From Moniliella sp. 'wahieum' (Eukaryota; Basidiomycota; Moniliellomycetes; Moniliellales; Moniliellaceae), in the NCBI GenBank assembly GCA_003971905.1, contig RSEE01000024.1:496001-560000 (forward strand): DNA of 64,000 nt. The letters run 5' to 3'. The translations under genes were made by a program, and so were the position numbers. Position 1 is the stretch's first letter. Every line of letters starts with the position of its first letter. The notes beneath the pieces are model-generated. The model was not told the origin of the DNA. It did no database searches and worked only from the letters and a program-made list of their open reading frames with translations. This document shows positions 34,754 through 49,400 of this stretch, in pieces.

Positions 34754-37192
34754 CATGTAACGAGCGTGGCGGGCACGGGGGGGAGGCGAGGCAACAGAGG
34801 AGTGGCTCGGGAGTGTGCGGGTGCTGGCAGCAGAGGCGGGCGCGGGCGCGACGGACGGGAGGGGCGGCGTGGCGAGCGAGACGGAGGGGAGGGCCGGGTG
34901 GGGGCGATGCGGTGGGCGGGGAGGGGTGCCGAGGGGGCGTGGCGCCCACCCGAGCTGCCATGGCTGCCGCGTGGGTGGGCGGGTGGAGGCGCATTCTATG
35001 CAGGACGTTGTCGCGTCGCATGGCCGATGAGCGTGATGGATGATGCATGATGGCTGGTGATCGACGTCTCCTTGCATCATGCATCACATACACCAGACGC
35101 TGGCGTCCCACCCGCCGTGGCTGCGGTGGCCTGTATGCGCCTGTATGCCTCGCCATGGACATGGGCCGCGCATGCAGGGGGCCATGGGACACGCGCTGCG
35201 CACTGCGTTTGGGCCGCCGACAAGCGAGGAGGCAGCAATGCGTCGCAGTGGTACAGGTTACAGGTTACATGTCATCTAACACACCGCTGCCGTGGCTCCG
35301 CCCCCTGCAGTGCTCGCCCAGCGGTCGTGGTGGTCGCAGCGCCGCGCTCAGGCACAGCCGAGTGGTGCAGTGCCGCAGGTGGGTGCCGAACAAGCGCACG
35401 GGGGCAGTGGCGCTGCGGAGTGCGTCCCTGCGGCTGATGCAGCCGGTGCTTTTTGGCCGCGGGCCACTGCGGCGGCCCAACGGCAGGAGTATCCCACGAG
35501 GTGTGGTATTGTCACATGTCAGGCCCAGGTCTGCCAGGCTAGGCCAGGTATGCCCTGTTGTGCCCTTCGATCGGGGCAGCACAGCGCCGTTCCCAGCAGT
35601 GCATAGTGCCAACAAGGCACGGTCCGCGCGGTACCGAAACACACATTCCTTCACTCGCCCATTGGGACGTGTCAGGAACTGCAAACCACATTGGCCTGTT
35701 ACGTTGTTTGGTACCGCCGGGTTGTCACAAGGCATAGGTAACCGGGAACCGGCCCTCAATCAAGTTCAAACTCGCAGCGCTCAAGCTGTCTTCTACCTAA
35801 ACGTATGCCTGAGAGATGCTCTGTACATGTAAAAGCTGCACATAAAAAGGTTCTCTTTCCTTTCAAGCGAAAAGGTTGTCGAGAAAGACGGCAATCGAGA
35901 TAATAAAGAATCAGAACTGGCGTGGGGGGGCCGCTTGGGCGCGGATCTTGCATAGCAGCGAGTAAAAGCGGCTGCAGCAGATAGGCGCTGTTCGATATAG
36001 TGACTGATGCATGATGTGTGGCGCTGGTAAATTCGGTAAATAGTTTCCCGAGTGTGGACGCAAGAAGCAATGCACGATACGTACAAAGCTTGTGGCGGCG
36101 ATTGCCTTCAAAAAAAGTCTTGGCAAGCCCGGCCGAGATGCCTCCTCAGGGACTCAGGCCGAGCGGCTGAACCTTCAAGCTGTTCAAAGCTTCAAGCTTT
36201 TGATTGGCCGCTGCGCGGCATGTGGAGCTCAGCGCGGCTCACATATCACAACCCGTACAGTCCCGCCCTGGGGCCTGGCCTGACCTGACGCCCGTGAGGT
36301 CGGCCTAAGGCTCAAGCCCTCTTCAGGCCTTCAAACTTCAAGCTTCAAGCTTTGTAAAGGTGTAGCTGGTGAAGCTTGAAGTTTGAAAAGCTTGAAGCTG
36401 ATTTGTGCACATCCCCTGGGTCGATGCAAAACGCTGAGGCGTTTCGAAGGATTGATTCGTTGAGGCGTGGATAACTGCACTGATAGGCCCGACGAATAAT
36501 ACACTGAACATCGAAGGGTACCCAACTCCTACTTGCGTACACATACAACCAACAGAGCGGGAGCGCTCGCCCCTGTGGCTCATTGCAACAAGCGCTATAC
36601 ATGCCGGATGAGCGTGATGAGCCAGCCGATAAGATTACCGGGGTGTTTCTTTGTCTTTGCCTGAGAAGCACTCTGTCAGCTATGAAGTCAACTGTAGGAA
36701 GTGGCATTATGCCATCGTGACCGATCATGATCGATGCATGATTAATGATTGCCAAGGGGAGGATCGATCGGATCCACCGTTTTTTCGGCAGGGCCTTGCC
36801 GGTGCCTATGCCGCGCTGCTTATAGAAAGTTTCTGGAAGCAGTAGCTACAGTAAGATCGACGGCCATCGATCCCTGAGGTTATCGATTATCGACAAGTCC
36901 TAGAACCATATGCACATCACATACCGCCCCCAATACGCTGTTACGGTGGGCATTTCGCGTTGATACTACTTACGTGTTGCGATCTGTTACGACCTGTTAC
37001 GCATTTGGCCACCATTGTGCTCAAGCTCAACGTTCACGTTCACGTGTCCCATGTCACGCCGAGCCATAGCCACGATACATGAGCGTGACACCGAAAAGTT
37101 TCCACGGAGAAAACCAGGGAACAACCCCCCAAAAGGATCAACATCCAGAGTAGGACTTGGCTCCTTATATGCTAGGGAATCCTGTAAAAAAG
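34754..37192. other. Long gene-free region with palindromic motifs
   Basis: About 2.4 kb. The 34.8-35.0 kb part is very C-rich on the KRE6-sense strand. GATGCATGATG words occur at 35040-35080 and ATGATCGATGCATGATTAATG at 36727-36748. At 36330-36387 there is a perfect 17-bp inverted repeat (see separate entry). No gene is supported. Confidence 0.5.
36330..36387. repeat. Perfect 17-bp inverted repeat, hairpin-forming
   Basis: TTCAAACTTCAAGCTTC at 36330-36346 is exactly complementary to GAAGCTTGAAGTTTGAA at 36371-36387, leaving a 24-nt loop. More CTTCAAG/AAGCTT words lie at 36168-36205 and just after the hairpin. It could be a protein-binding palindrome or an RNA hairpin; nothing shows which. 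Confidence 0.8.
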
Positions 37193-37278
37193 CGCCCCAC
37201 GTGGGACTCGAACCCACAACCGTGAGATGGACTTCACTGCGTAAGAGTCTCAAATTCTACCGATTGAAATAGCGAGGC
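37193..37278 (-). tRNA. tRNA-Lys(CTT) with intron
   Basis: On the minus strand the acceptor stem GCCTCGC/GTGGGGC closes with two G-T pairs. The anticodon stem TGAGA/TCTCA encloses CTCTTA, an intron of about 13 nt (CGCAGTGAAGTCC) and a final A, giving anticodon CTT. The T arm is TGTGGGTTCGAGTCCCAC. The D stem is weak (TTTC/GAAT with one mismatch), unlike the usual GCTC/GAGC of tRNA-Lys. A T6 Pol III terminator follows on the minus strand. Confidence 0.88.
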
Positions 37279-37562
37279 TACATGCATGTTGAAACGTCCA
37301 GTCACGTGCCTTGGGTTTACCATGCTCAGCTTTGGTTCTGTCGACGTCGAATTTCTCAACTCCCAACTCTCAACAGTCTCCTGCTCCCGCTGCTGAGGCT
37401 GCCACAATGAAGCTGCCATGAAGCATCGCAAACCGGGACAAGCGCATGCATGTGTAACTCCCACAAGACTACGAGCGCTCAACACGAAGATAACGGGAGA
37501 CATGTACATGTAATGGCATGGACCATCAATCGAGAAGAGGGATCGTGGCTCAAAGAGCTGAT
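37279..37562. other. Intergenic between tRNA-Lys and polyubiquitin
   Basis: 284 bp, holding the 3' flank of polyubiquitin and the upstream side of the tRNA. Nothing distinctive seen. Confidence 0.5.
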
Positions 37563-39108
<1,546 letters not shown>

Positions 39109-41979
39109 ATGTCGTGGAAGAAGGACGACGAGCTGGGCGTTGCGCCCGCTGCGTTCTGGCAGGACAAGGCCTCTGTCTTGCAGGAGGCCCGCGTCTTCAA
39201 TGAAAGCCCCATCAGCCCCCGCCGCTGCCGCATCCTGCTCACCAAGGTCCTCTACTCCTCTATACTGGCGAGTCCTTCAGCCGGCAGGAAGCCACCACGC
39301 TCTTTTTTGGCGCCACCAAACTGTTCCAGCACAAGGATCCTGCTCTGCGCCAGATGGTGTACCTCGATATCAAAGAGCTCGGTCCCTTGGCGGAAGATGA
39401 TCATGGTCACTGCTAGCATCATGAAGGACATGCAGCCCAACACAGCTGTCATTTACCGCCCAACGCCATCCGCGCCCTGGCCCGCGTTGTTGACCCTTCT
39501 AGGCCCAGGGTTTGGAGCGTTACTTTAAGACAGCGCTTGTCGACCGCAACAGTAGCATCGCCAGTGCTGCCGTCGTCAGCGCGTACCTCTCTTCCCGGCT
39601 GCTCGGGACGTGGTTCGCCGTTGGGCCAACGAGGTGCAGGAGGCGATTTACCCCAAGGCCCCACCCCCCTCCTCATCGTATGGCAGCACCCCGAACCGGA
39701 GTGGTAGCTCGGCTTCGCGCTTCTTCGGCTTTGCCGCCAGCGCAGCAGGCTACTCTATTAATTCTAGCCGTGATCCTCGGCCGAGGAGCAGTACGTGCGT
39801 CGACCAGCTTCATCATCCAATACCACGTCTTGGGCTTGCTTTACCTTATTCGCCAAGGTGACCGGATTGCCGTAACCAAGCTGGTCCAGCAGTACTCTGG
39901 AGCTCAGAGCCTGTGGTGCTGCGCAACCCTCTGGCCGTCTGCCAGCTTGTGCGCCTTGCTGCCAAGATTGCGGAGGAAGATCCGGATCGGCGTCGACAGA
40001 TGCTGGACTTGCTCGAGGCATGGTTGCGGCACACGAGCGATATGGTCAATTATGAAGCAGCTAAAGCGATTGCGAATTGCGTGGCGTGAATGAGGTGGAA
40101 CTCACCAAACCTGTTTCAGTGCCGGGTCTTCCTCAGCAGTCCTCGGGGACCACTTAAGTTTGCTGCCATCCGCACGTTGTCAACTTGGCCCAGACACACC
40201 ACAGTCTGTCAAGGCGTGCACGTTGAGATGGAGAACCTGATTACCGACTCGAACCGTAGCGTAGACTTTTGCCATCACCACGCTCCTCAAGACGGGCAAT
40301 GAGGCAAGTGTGGACCGCCTGATGAAGCAAATTTCCCCTTATGACGGAGATTAGCGACGAGTTTAAGGTGGTGGTACTCGATGCGATTCGGTCATTGTGC
40401 CTCAAGTTCCCTTCGAAGCAGTCTGTCATGCTCAACTTCCTCTCGGTTCTTCGTGACGAGGGAGGATATGAATTCAAACGCACGGTTGTGGATGCGATTA
40501 TTGACATGATCCGATTTGTCGGTGACTGCAAGGACGTCGCCCTGGCTCACCTGTGTGAATTTATCGAAGATTGCGAGTTCACCAAGCTTTCTGTCCGATT
40601 CTCCACTTGCTTGGCCAGGAGGGCCCCTTCATGCCCGAGCCCGCCAAGCATTCGTACATCTACAACCGCGTCATTCTTGAGAATGCATTGTCCGGGCAGC
40701 GGCGGTCAACCTGGCTAAATTGGTCTTCATGTTCCCAAGCTACGCTCTCGCATCTCTGTTCTCCTCGAGCGCTGTACCGATGACGTGGACGATGAGGTGC
40801 GAGACCGCGCTGTGATCCAGCTGGCGCTCCTTCGTCAGCCTCCGTTGGGGCCCAAGCTACTCGGCCCTGACACCAAGTCCACCTTCCGCCTGGCAGCATT
40901 GGAAGAACAATTGACGGGATACTTGGCTGATCCGACGGTCCAGGGGCAACCTTTTGACGCCACTTCCGTCCCTCGCATCACACGAGGAGGCGACCCAGGC
41001 CGCGTTGCGTGCTAAGAACGATGCAATCGCTTCGGTAGCAATGGGCTCGGACGCCACGGGCGCAGCAGGGATTCGGGCAGGTGGCCCATCGACCTCAGCT
41101 GCTGGCGCTGCCGCCATGGGTGCGCCGGCTGCGCCTGCTCTCTCGTCTCTCTGCAGCGGCGGGGGGTCTGCGTATGCTCTGCAACTGTCTGCTGTACCGG
41201 CTTTGGCCGAACTGGGTCCTGTGCTGCACTCGTCTCGACAGCCTGTGCTGCTGACGGAGAGCGAGACGGAGTACACAGTCGCTGCTGTCAAGCATGTGTT
41301 TGCATCTCACGTGGCGGTGCAGTACAATGTGACCAACACGCTGTCCGACACGGTGCTGGAAGACGTGCACGTCGCTGTCGAAGGCGCATTTGCTGAGGCT
41401 GGAGTGGAGCTCGAGTCGATTATTCCTGCCCCGCATGCTTTGACTGTGGCGGAGCCGTCCGCATCGACCTATGTCATCTTTAAGCGGGGGGGCTTCCCCC
41501 TGTTCTCATTGGAAAATACGCTCAAGTTCACTTCCAAGGAGGTTGATCCTAGCTCGGGCGAGCCCGAGGACGATGGGTATGCAGACGAATACCAGACTCT
41601 CGCACTGGAGGTTGATGCGGCGGATTATATCGACCCCGCCTATGCGGACTTTGCCTCGGAATGGCCCGTGCTTGTGCAGGCGACGGCCAAGGAAACATTT
41701 GCCTTGACAGCGATGCAGACACTGCAAGAAGCGTGCGACCAGCTGGTCGAGTTGTATGGGATGCAACCTCTCGAAGGCACCGAGACGGTGGGAGAAGCTA
41801 CGGTGCACACATTGCTCCTTGCTGGTATGGTGGTCGCGGCATCAGAAGAGGGCAAGCCGGCGAAGGTCCTGGTTCGCTTCCGTATGACCCTCGATGGCGC
41901 CGAGGGTGTCATGCTCGAACTCTCGGCCCATTCAACATCCGAACAAGCCGTACAACTTGTCACTGCCGTCTTTGCGTAG
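39109..41979 (+). CDS. SEC21: Coatomer gamma subunit (COPG/SEC21), many frameshifts
   Basis: Core of the COPI coat for retrograde Golgi-to-ER transport. About 956 codons against 935 in yeast. The N-terminal adaptin-like solenoid reads across frames: MSWKKDDELGVAPAAFWQDK, FFGATKLFQHKDPALRQMVY, AQGLERYFKTALVDRNSSIA, SFIIQYHVLGLLYLIRQGDR, then ISDEFKVVVLDAIRSLCLKF and GGYEFKRTVVDAIIDMIRFV. A clean 341-residue frame from about 40954 contains the linker and the gamma-appendage (VAVQYNVTNTLSDTVLEDVH, ending EQAVQLVTAVFA). I count roughly ten slips between 39265 and 40990, several at short homopolymers. No intron is needed. The gene is essential in yeast, so the density of breaks argues for sequence error, although a decayed duplicate cannot be excluded from this window. 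Confidence 0.9.
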
Positions 41980-43141
41980 GCGCGCAGTCGACGCATTTTG
42001 CTCTTATTCAAAACTTAGTCTGTCCCGCGCCCCTCCCTTGGTCTCCAATGGTGCCACTAGTAGTGCGGGTAGTGACAGTCAACTGAGCGCCGCAGCACTC
42101 GGACTGCATCTGTTGACACATCCTGCTGCAGACCTGCTGTATAACGACCAGAGCTGTGAAAGGGCAACAACAGTTTAGACCAGAATGAGACGGCAGAGCT
42201 GTAGAGCGAGTCTTGTTGACTGTGGCATCACCACTTTCCGTTGCTTCGTCCTCTTGCTCTCGACTAGTAGGAATCCTCTTGCTTCGAACTCCAGTCTTCC
42301 TAATCCCCGACTCGTTTGAATCCCTCCTCGACTCTCCCAGAGTCCCACCCTTCCAGCAACAGAGGTTCTATCGAACTTGTCTCTTGCCTCTGTGGCCATC
42401 CCACTAACCCAACCTTCGAGGCCCACAGACAACACGCACGCTCCGTTTGTGCGGACACAGGCACATGCGCGCAACTTTGCCCTTGGCGCCGTCGTTCCCA
42501 GCTCGATTGGACGTCCCTTGGCCATCAGCACTGCCATGCATTCGTATTCAGGCCCTTTCGAGCGACAGAGTGATTCTCGTGCTTCTGGTCAAAGTAGCGC
42601 GGACGAGGCCGATGTGGCCCATCAATGGCTCGATGGGTGGGCAGTGTCGGTGCCGATGAGAGGATGGTGTAGTTGGGCAATGGTAATGAAGGGACAAGAA
42701 AAGCGGCGGCGTGGCATATTCTAACCGAAGGTGCTCAACTAGTGGCGCCCCCCGTCCGTTCCGCTGCACTTTCACGTGGGAGCGGTGCGGCCGCGGCTGG
42801 GTGGCTGGGACACGTCCCAACAATTTGTGCATTTTAATGATGTCTTGCGGAATCGGGGCAGGATCCACGGCCAGCCACCAGTAGGGTTGTCCGCAGGGGG
42901 GCAGTGTCGGCTCCTCCCCAGGGATGGCGCCACAGTTGGATGCGTTGCCTTCCCCAACCATCCGACTGGGGCGCTGGCACACACAGAGCAGCCATCGACT
43001 CGGCAAGCGGCGAGCGTGACCAGCGTGACTAGTGACTAGTGACTGGGCTCGCCAAAGCACAGCGTTGGTCAGCTGGCGCTGCTGTCTGCACGCGTGCCAC
43101 CATCCCTTGGACGCCTTGCCCCGCCCCCACTCTTCCCCTCC
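41980..43141. other. Intergenic, GPAT promoter
   Basis: No supported gene. At 43015-43045 the heptad array GTGACTAGTGACTAGTGACTG occurs about 100 bp before the GPAT start, and the last 60 bp before the ATG are C/T-rich. Confidence 0.5.
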
Positions 43142-45549
43142 ATGCAGCGCAAGTCCCCGCCTGCCATGCCATCTCCGCCGCCCGACGAGCCGGCTGGCCG
43201 CGCCACCGCCGATCGCGAAGCGAAGCTCATGAAGAGCTTCAACGTCGACGGCTGTGTGTCCGCCCCAGCACCTGGCATGGAAGAGCTCAACATTTTCGCT
43301 GCGTACAAGGCACGCTTCCGCGAGGATCCTCTTGCTTTCCTCCACATGGTCTGGGCATATGGCGTGGGCGTTGACTGGCGCAGCTACAAGGACTACATTG
43401 GCGCCCCCATCCTGTACCCCTCTGCCACCGTCGAGGCGATCCACAGCCTGGTCACGAGCGAGGCTGTGCAATTGCGTATCAATCAGCTTGCCACGGCTCG
43501 GATCGATGCTCTGCTCCCCGACGACGCCGCGCCCAAAACCAACAAGGAGCGCAAGGCCTACATTGTGTTCAAGCAGAGAAAACGCGCTGACATGGTCCGC
43601 CAGCTGTCCGACACGACCCGCAGCATCGCAGAGAAGATGGCTGCACGGCTTGACAGCCCCCCCGTGCTCAAGATTTTTGCGGCTACGGTCAACCCTCCTT
43701 GGCCGCCTCTACCACCAGGGCATTCACATCAATGTTCCCGAGATCATTGCCCTGCGGCAAACCGCGTTAAAGGCGGCTGAGAAGAAACAGAGCATCGTCT
43801 TCCTCCCCTGCCACAAGAGCCACATTGACTACCTCACCGTAAGCTGGATCATGTTCCGCATTGGCATTGCTGTCCCACACATTGTGGCCGGGGACAACCT
43901 AGACATGCCGCTTGTAGGAGACTTCCTCCGCAAAGGGGGGGCAATGTTCATTCGCCGCTCCTTTAAAGGCGACGAACTCTACCCGATCGTCATTCGCGAA
44001 TACATTGAGCAGATTATCGCAACGGGCAAGAACCTGGAATGCTTCATCGAAGGCACCCGCTCCCGCACGGGCAAGCTTCTTCCCCCAAGTTCGGCATCCT
44101 GAGCTACATTGTCGATGGCTTCCTTGCCGGTCGCACGTCCGACGTGTGGATCTGCCCCGTCTCGCTCCAGTACGACAGCGTGATCGAGAGTGAAACGTAT
44201 GTGTCGGAGCTTCTTGGCAAACCCAAAGAATCAGAGTCGCTCATGGGGCTACTGAGCGGCTCAAGCGACATTCTCCAGCTCAAAATGGGACGGATCGATA
44301 TTCGTTTCCAGCAACCTTGGTCTCTCAATGAGTTTATTCAATCGGAGAAGGCCCGCCGCACAGCTGCCCATGGGGTGGAATTCCAACCCCGCAACCCCAA
44401 AGACAACCATGTCCTGCTCAAGAGCCTGAGCTACCGCGTGTTGGGCGACATTAACCGTGTGAGTGTCGTCATGCCCGCCGCCTTGGTGGGGACAGTGATT
44501 CTCACTCTGCGCGGACGAGGAGTGGGCAAACGGGAGCTCATTCGCCGGGTAGAAAGGCTACGCGCACGTATTCTCCAGAAGGGGTACCGTGTCGCCGACT
44601 TTGGCACCATGTCCACCTCAGAGGTGGTGGACCGTGCTCTGGGACTGATGAAGGGCTTGATTGTGGTGCACAATGATTTGCTCGAACCCACCTTTGAACC
44701 CGTCAAACGCTTTGATCTTTCCCTCTACCGCAACCAAACGATCCATTGTTTCGTTTCCGAGGTGCTCTTGGCTGCTACACTATACGACCATCAAGCAAGG
44801 CCCTTACCAAGGCTCTGGGATGATGGCCCGAAACGAATTTGTGGCTGAGGTGTCCTTCCTCTCGTGGATTTTCAAGAATGAGTTCATTTTCCCTCCTGGT
44901 CAGATCGAGGACACGGTGAAGCAGGGGATCCAGGAAATGGAAGCCGAAGGTGTCTTTACCGTCGCCGAGGACGGGGCAATCGGCCTCAGGGCTGAGGAGA
45001 TTGCAAGCGGACGGGAAACGTTTGATGCCTACCTCTTCATGATCTGGCCTTTCATTGAAGGCTACTGGCTTGCGGCATGCGCCTTACTCTGCCTGATGCC
45101 TTCGTCGGATCAAAGTGGAATGGGGGAGCACATCGTCTGGGTCAGTGCCAAAGAGTTTGAGAAGCGGGCACAATTGTTTGGTAAGACGTTGTACCACCAA
45201 GGTGAGCTGTCTTACCTCGAGGCCAACTCGATCGCTGTCTTGCAGCAAGCTATGGGGCGGTACCAAGAGATGGGCATGCTTATCCGCCGCTCATCCAGGG
45301 CAGTCAAGCCTGTCCCTATCATTGGTTGCACCCGGATTGGAAACCGGAGTGGGAAGAGGTGGAGGGAGAACGGCGTCCACGTCCATCGGGGCGATTGTGG
45401 GATTACCTTGCCCGCCTCGGCACGTTCCGTCGCGAAGGAAAAGACCGCAGGGAGGCGTTTATGGGTCAGCGAATCTTGCAAAGCGCCTCGGACAACAGGG
45501 CCTGTCATCGAACGCACCCCGTGGCCTGAACGCCCTGCCGAAGCGCTAG
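43142..45549 (+). CDS. Glycerol-3-phosphate / DHAP acyltransferase (PlsB-like), frameshifted
   Basis: Acylates sn-1 of glycerol-3-phosphate (or DHAP), the first step of glycerolipid synthesis, at a membrane. Start MQRKSPPAMPSPPPDEPAGR. Acyltransferase blocks: FLPCHKSHIDYLTVSWIMFR (HX4D), VAGDNLDMPLVGDFLRKGGA, FIEGTRSRTGKLLPP, VWICPVSLQYD, and a C-terminal domain to PSGRLWDYLARLGTFRREGK. About 800 residues, similar to fungal GPATs of this type. Slips: near 43695, at 44086-44090 (CTTCCCCCAAG, five C where LLPPKFG needs six), near 44785 (two bases missing before TTIKQGPYQGSG), and in the last 250 bp. The stop may be 45547-45549 (GLNALPKR) or 45558-45560 depending on the last frame. The HX4D family is clear; whether G3P or DHAP is preferred is not. 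Confidence 0.9.
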
Positions 45550-45560
45550 CTCACCTCTGA

Positions 45561-46426
45561 CAGGCCGGTTTGGACCTTGATACCCCCCTGTGCCAAATTT
45601 TGGCCATACAACGCTTCTTGTCAGCCGAGTCAACGCCAACAGACTCTCTTGAGCCTGAGGCCTTGTTGTTTGGCCGTTTGCACGACCAAGCCCCAATGCG
45701 CTTGACTTTGTACCGAACCACGTTGGCAGGCCCATTCCCTTTTCATTGATTCTCGTTTTTACTCAGAATGCGACTTCCCCAACTCCATACGTGTCGGGGG
45801 CCTGAATGCACTGTTTTCCCGCAGGGGACTTGCCAGAACATATCCTTCCGCCTGTTGGGCATTTGGCTATACTATCGATAGTAACGAACGGGTAAACGGA
45901 ATAGGGTGGCAGGGGTCAGTATACTTGAGATATGAATGAGACAGCTGGTCGGTGTACAGAACGACTCAAGGTGTGGTGGACTTCTGTCCTTACTATATCA
46001 GAGGATCTCACAGGACCCGCAACTACTTAGTCACTCGGGAATATTACTCGTCTTGCCCGGAGCCACAAAGCCTTGCCGGCGGGGCCAAGCCCTCCTCTCT
46101 CTTCATAAGCTGATTCTCATTGTGCCTGCCTGGGCGATTGCCGTCAACACGTGATTCAAGGACTGATTTCTCAACGGGGTATTAAGACAGTGCGTACTAC
46201 TAACCTCCTCCAACCCCTTGTTCCTGAGCTGCATCCCTCGCGGTCAGCATATGCGTTGCAGCAAAAGAAGTCTGGTATAGGGTCATGCAGTGGGCGGACG
46301 CCAGCCCAGTGGCCTGCCCCGGGGGGTTACTAGGTACAATCCCTTGGAGGTGGGAAGGGGATCGATCTGAGAAAAGGTGGAGAGCAGGGGCAACGAACGA
46401 TGTGGTAGCCCTAATGTTGTGCATTC
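45561..46426. other. Intergenic; coding-like stretch just after GPAT
   Basis: From 45561 to 45750 one plus-strand frame stays open and looks protein-like (LCQILAIQRFLSAE, then HDQAPMRLTLYRTT), ending in TGA at 45748. It might be the true C-terminus of the acyltransferase after another indel, or chance. The remainder shows no gene. Confidence 0.35.
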
Positions 46427-49400
46427 CATTGACAGAGCTTAAGGCTGGGACAGGGGGAACGCTACGTCTAAACCGAACCGTTCATCTTGCGGGGGTTACT
46501 TGGAAGCGCCACCAAGATTAAGGACCAGGGGGATCGCCAGGATATCAGGACCCTCCGGCTCACGCCATCCTCCCGTACCCTAGGAAGCGCGTGTGGACAC
46601 GGAGGAACGTGGTTGACATACGAGCGAGGAACCATTTCCACTGAGACTTAGTAGCCAACTCCTTCCAATGGCAAACAACTTGCCCGCCGTCTTGGTGCCG
46701 TAGTATCCTCGCGTCGTCAAAAACCAGGGGGAAAAACGGTTCTTGAGTGCGTCCCTGGTACTTGGCGTTCTTGTCGCATTCTGCTTGTTCAAGCAGCCGA
46801 AGCAGTTCCTTCTCCCGGCGTTTCCAAAGGCGACGCAGTGCTCTCATGCACCACCCGCCGGTACGCGCTCTGCGCCTCCTGCGATCCCGTGTCGCGCAGC
46901 GTGGGTCTACCTCCATTCCGGTTCCTCCCAGTGCTCCGGGCCCCATCACGCGGTAATCGGTGCGCGTGCCTTCCGTCCGCGCCTCGTCCCATCCTCTTCC
47001 TCCACCATAGGTTCGTTGTGGACGTGGGTGTCGGGGATGGAGCGGAGGAGCTGGAGAATGGGCTCCCGCACTGCCTCATGCAACGCACCAAACTTGGCCT
47101 GGGTGCGGGTGCAGGACATGATGTGTTCCAGCGAGGACATGACGCCGCACTTGCACATGCTGCGCGTGGTGCGGCACAGCGTGCGGAGCTGGAGACCAAC
47201 CTGGACCTGCTGGTCAGAGAGCTTGAGGTACGGGACGGATGGAATAGCGGAGAGCCAGTTGTGGCTCAGCGGGTTGCTGTGCTCAACCACATGACGACCA
47301 TCGGCAGCGTCCAGCTTCTGGAGCAGCTCCTGTCGACTTTGCTCCCACATCTCGCGGCAGCGCTGGCGTTGCTTCGTAAATGCGTTGGCCCTTGCCGTTT
47401 GCGGTCCCGAACGGTCAACATAAGTGGTAATAAGATAGTCGTTGACCTCGTTGGCCGCGGCACGGGCGTGGGGCGCAATATACGAGTAAAGCGGGCTGCC
47501 ACATCCTCCCAGCCGAAGAGGCAGGCTCATGAGCATGTCGAAGTGGTCGTCCTTGGCACCTTGGGGATCCTCGTCGCCCGGATCCGTCTGAACTCCGTAC
47601 AGATGAAGCATCAATCTCGGCCAGCACGTCGTCTAGCTCTCCTTCCATCTGCATGGTGCGGAGCAGGTGGCGCAGCTTGGTCTGAGTGCTGAGCCGCCAT
47701 AGTAAGAGGCGTCCCTGGCGGGTGATGCCATCAAACTTAGGCATGTTCTCCCTCAGACTGGCCAGTTGGGCCCGGAGCCACGATCGACGACAGTCTACCC
47801 CTCCCACACAAGTGCCCAGAACCTGCAGACCATCCACCCGAATCTGGTCCCGGTCCCGCTCGACACACTTGCGCAGGTTGAGCTTGAGGCCTGACGCGTC
47901 GTCTTCCAAAATCTCCGCGGCTAGGCCGGTAATGCCTGGCCCTGGACCGAAGATCGTAATGTCGTCCAGGTATGCCATCACCAGGTGCCCCGGCGGCAGG
48001 TCCTGTTCCAGTTTCTCCAGCGTGGGCCGCACTGCGATGGAGAAGAAAAAGGGGGCGGGGGTCGCCCTGCCGTACGCCCTCTGCCGACAGGACGTTGGTC
48101 TCATTTCCGCCCGACGCGACCCAGAGCTGGGTGGGGGAACCATAGATCCATCGGCCCAACGTGAGGAGATGGGGGGCGTAGGCATGGAGCGCCTTGGCGA
48201 GTGTGCGACGGCGCACAGTGTTGAAGGCGTTGGTAAAGTCGAGCATGGCGACGTGGCTGAAGTCGCCCAGTTCCGCATTTCTCCCCGCCTGGCGCTGTCA
48301 TGCGCTCGACCATCCGTACGATAGGCTCCACCCCGTTTTGCGATGCTACTCCCAACTGGGTGGGGAGAAGCCAGCTGTTGGGGGCGATCGCTCGAGCGAT
48401 GGCCTTGGCGCACAGGCGGTAGATCAGCTCCCCACAGGCGATGGGGCGGATGCCTCCCGATGCCTTCTCCAGGGGGGTGAGGCGGGAGGCCAACAGGAGC
48501 TCGCGTCCTGGGGCGGTGCCGTGGTAAATACTCTTGGTGAGGGCGGTGAGAAAGGCGACGAAGCGCTTGCATTCAAGGGCCGTTCGTAGGAGGGGCTGGG
48601 TCCACCCGGATAGACCTGCCCCAACGTCGATTCTGAACGTGGCAATCAAGGCAACAAAGTCGATTTCGTCCAAGTCCACCACGATACGGCCACTGTCCGT
48701 CGTGTCGGTGGGTGGTGCCCGGCGGTACCACGCGGCCTGTGTGGGTGGGACGAGTGCGGGTGGTGGTGTTGCCAAAGGCTGTGCCCGGGCCGAGGCTGAA
48801 GGGGTTCGCCTCTCCAACGGGGTGGAGCTTTTCCAGGCTTGCCTGGGTCTCGGGGGTGAGAGGGGCAATGGTGGATTGGCCGACGAGGGTACTTGCTGCG
48901 CGGCTGAGGCAGCCCTCCCGAATGAGGCGGTCGGCCTTGGTGACTGGGTCGAGTGCCTCGCGCGTTGAGAAGTCGGGGGCGGAGGGAGTTGCCAGGCGCT
49001 GTTGGGGTACGTCCCGATGAGGTTATTGTCCTTGTTGTGGTGGCGGAGTACTTCCTTAGGCACCGCTAGAATATCCATCAGGTGTGCCGACGAGGGCTCC
49101 TGCAAGTAAGCGTCCGCCAAACGGCCGAGCATCTGAAGGAAAGGGCGCTTCAGGTGTGGCGGTATCTTGCGTGTGCCTGGGCGCTCGGCCAGGGCGGTCA
49201 AACGGGGAAGGAGGTCGGCCCCCGTGTCGGTCGAGGGGTTGCGCGGTCGTCTGGTGGCGGTGGTGGTGGGGGCGGCGGCGGCGGCGGGGGGGGCGGTGTG
49301 CGGGGGGCGCGGGGGGGTTGAGGGGTCGGGGTGGCGGCGGCGGGGGGCTGTCTGCGCGGGGGCGCGGCGCGGGCGTGGGGTAGTGGGGGTGGGGTCTCGG

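Noticed and set aside
39109-41979. Gamma-COP as a pseudogene
   Set aside because: Not accepted because the breaks are indels only, the protein is otherwise well conserved, and neighbouring essential genes show the same pattern.
47686-48324. Plus-strand 212-codon frame antisense to the LINE
   Set aside because: Mirror of the reverse transcriptase coding strand; its DNA is explained by RT motifs on the minus strand.
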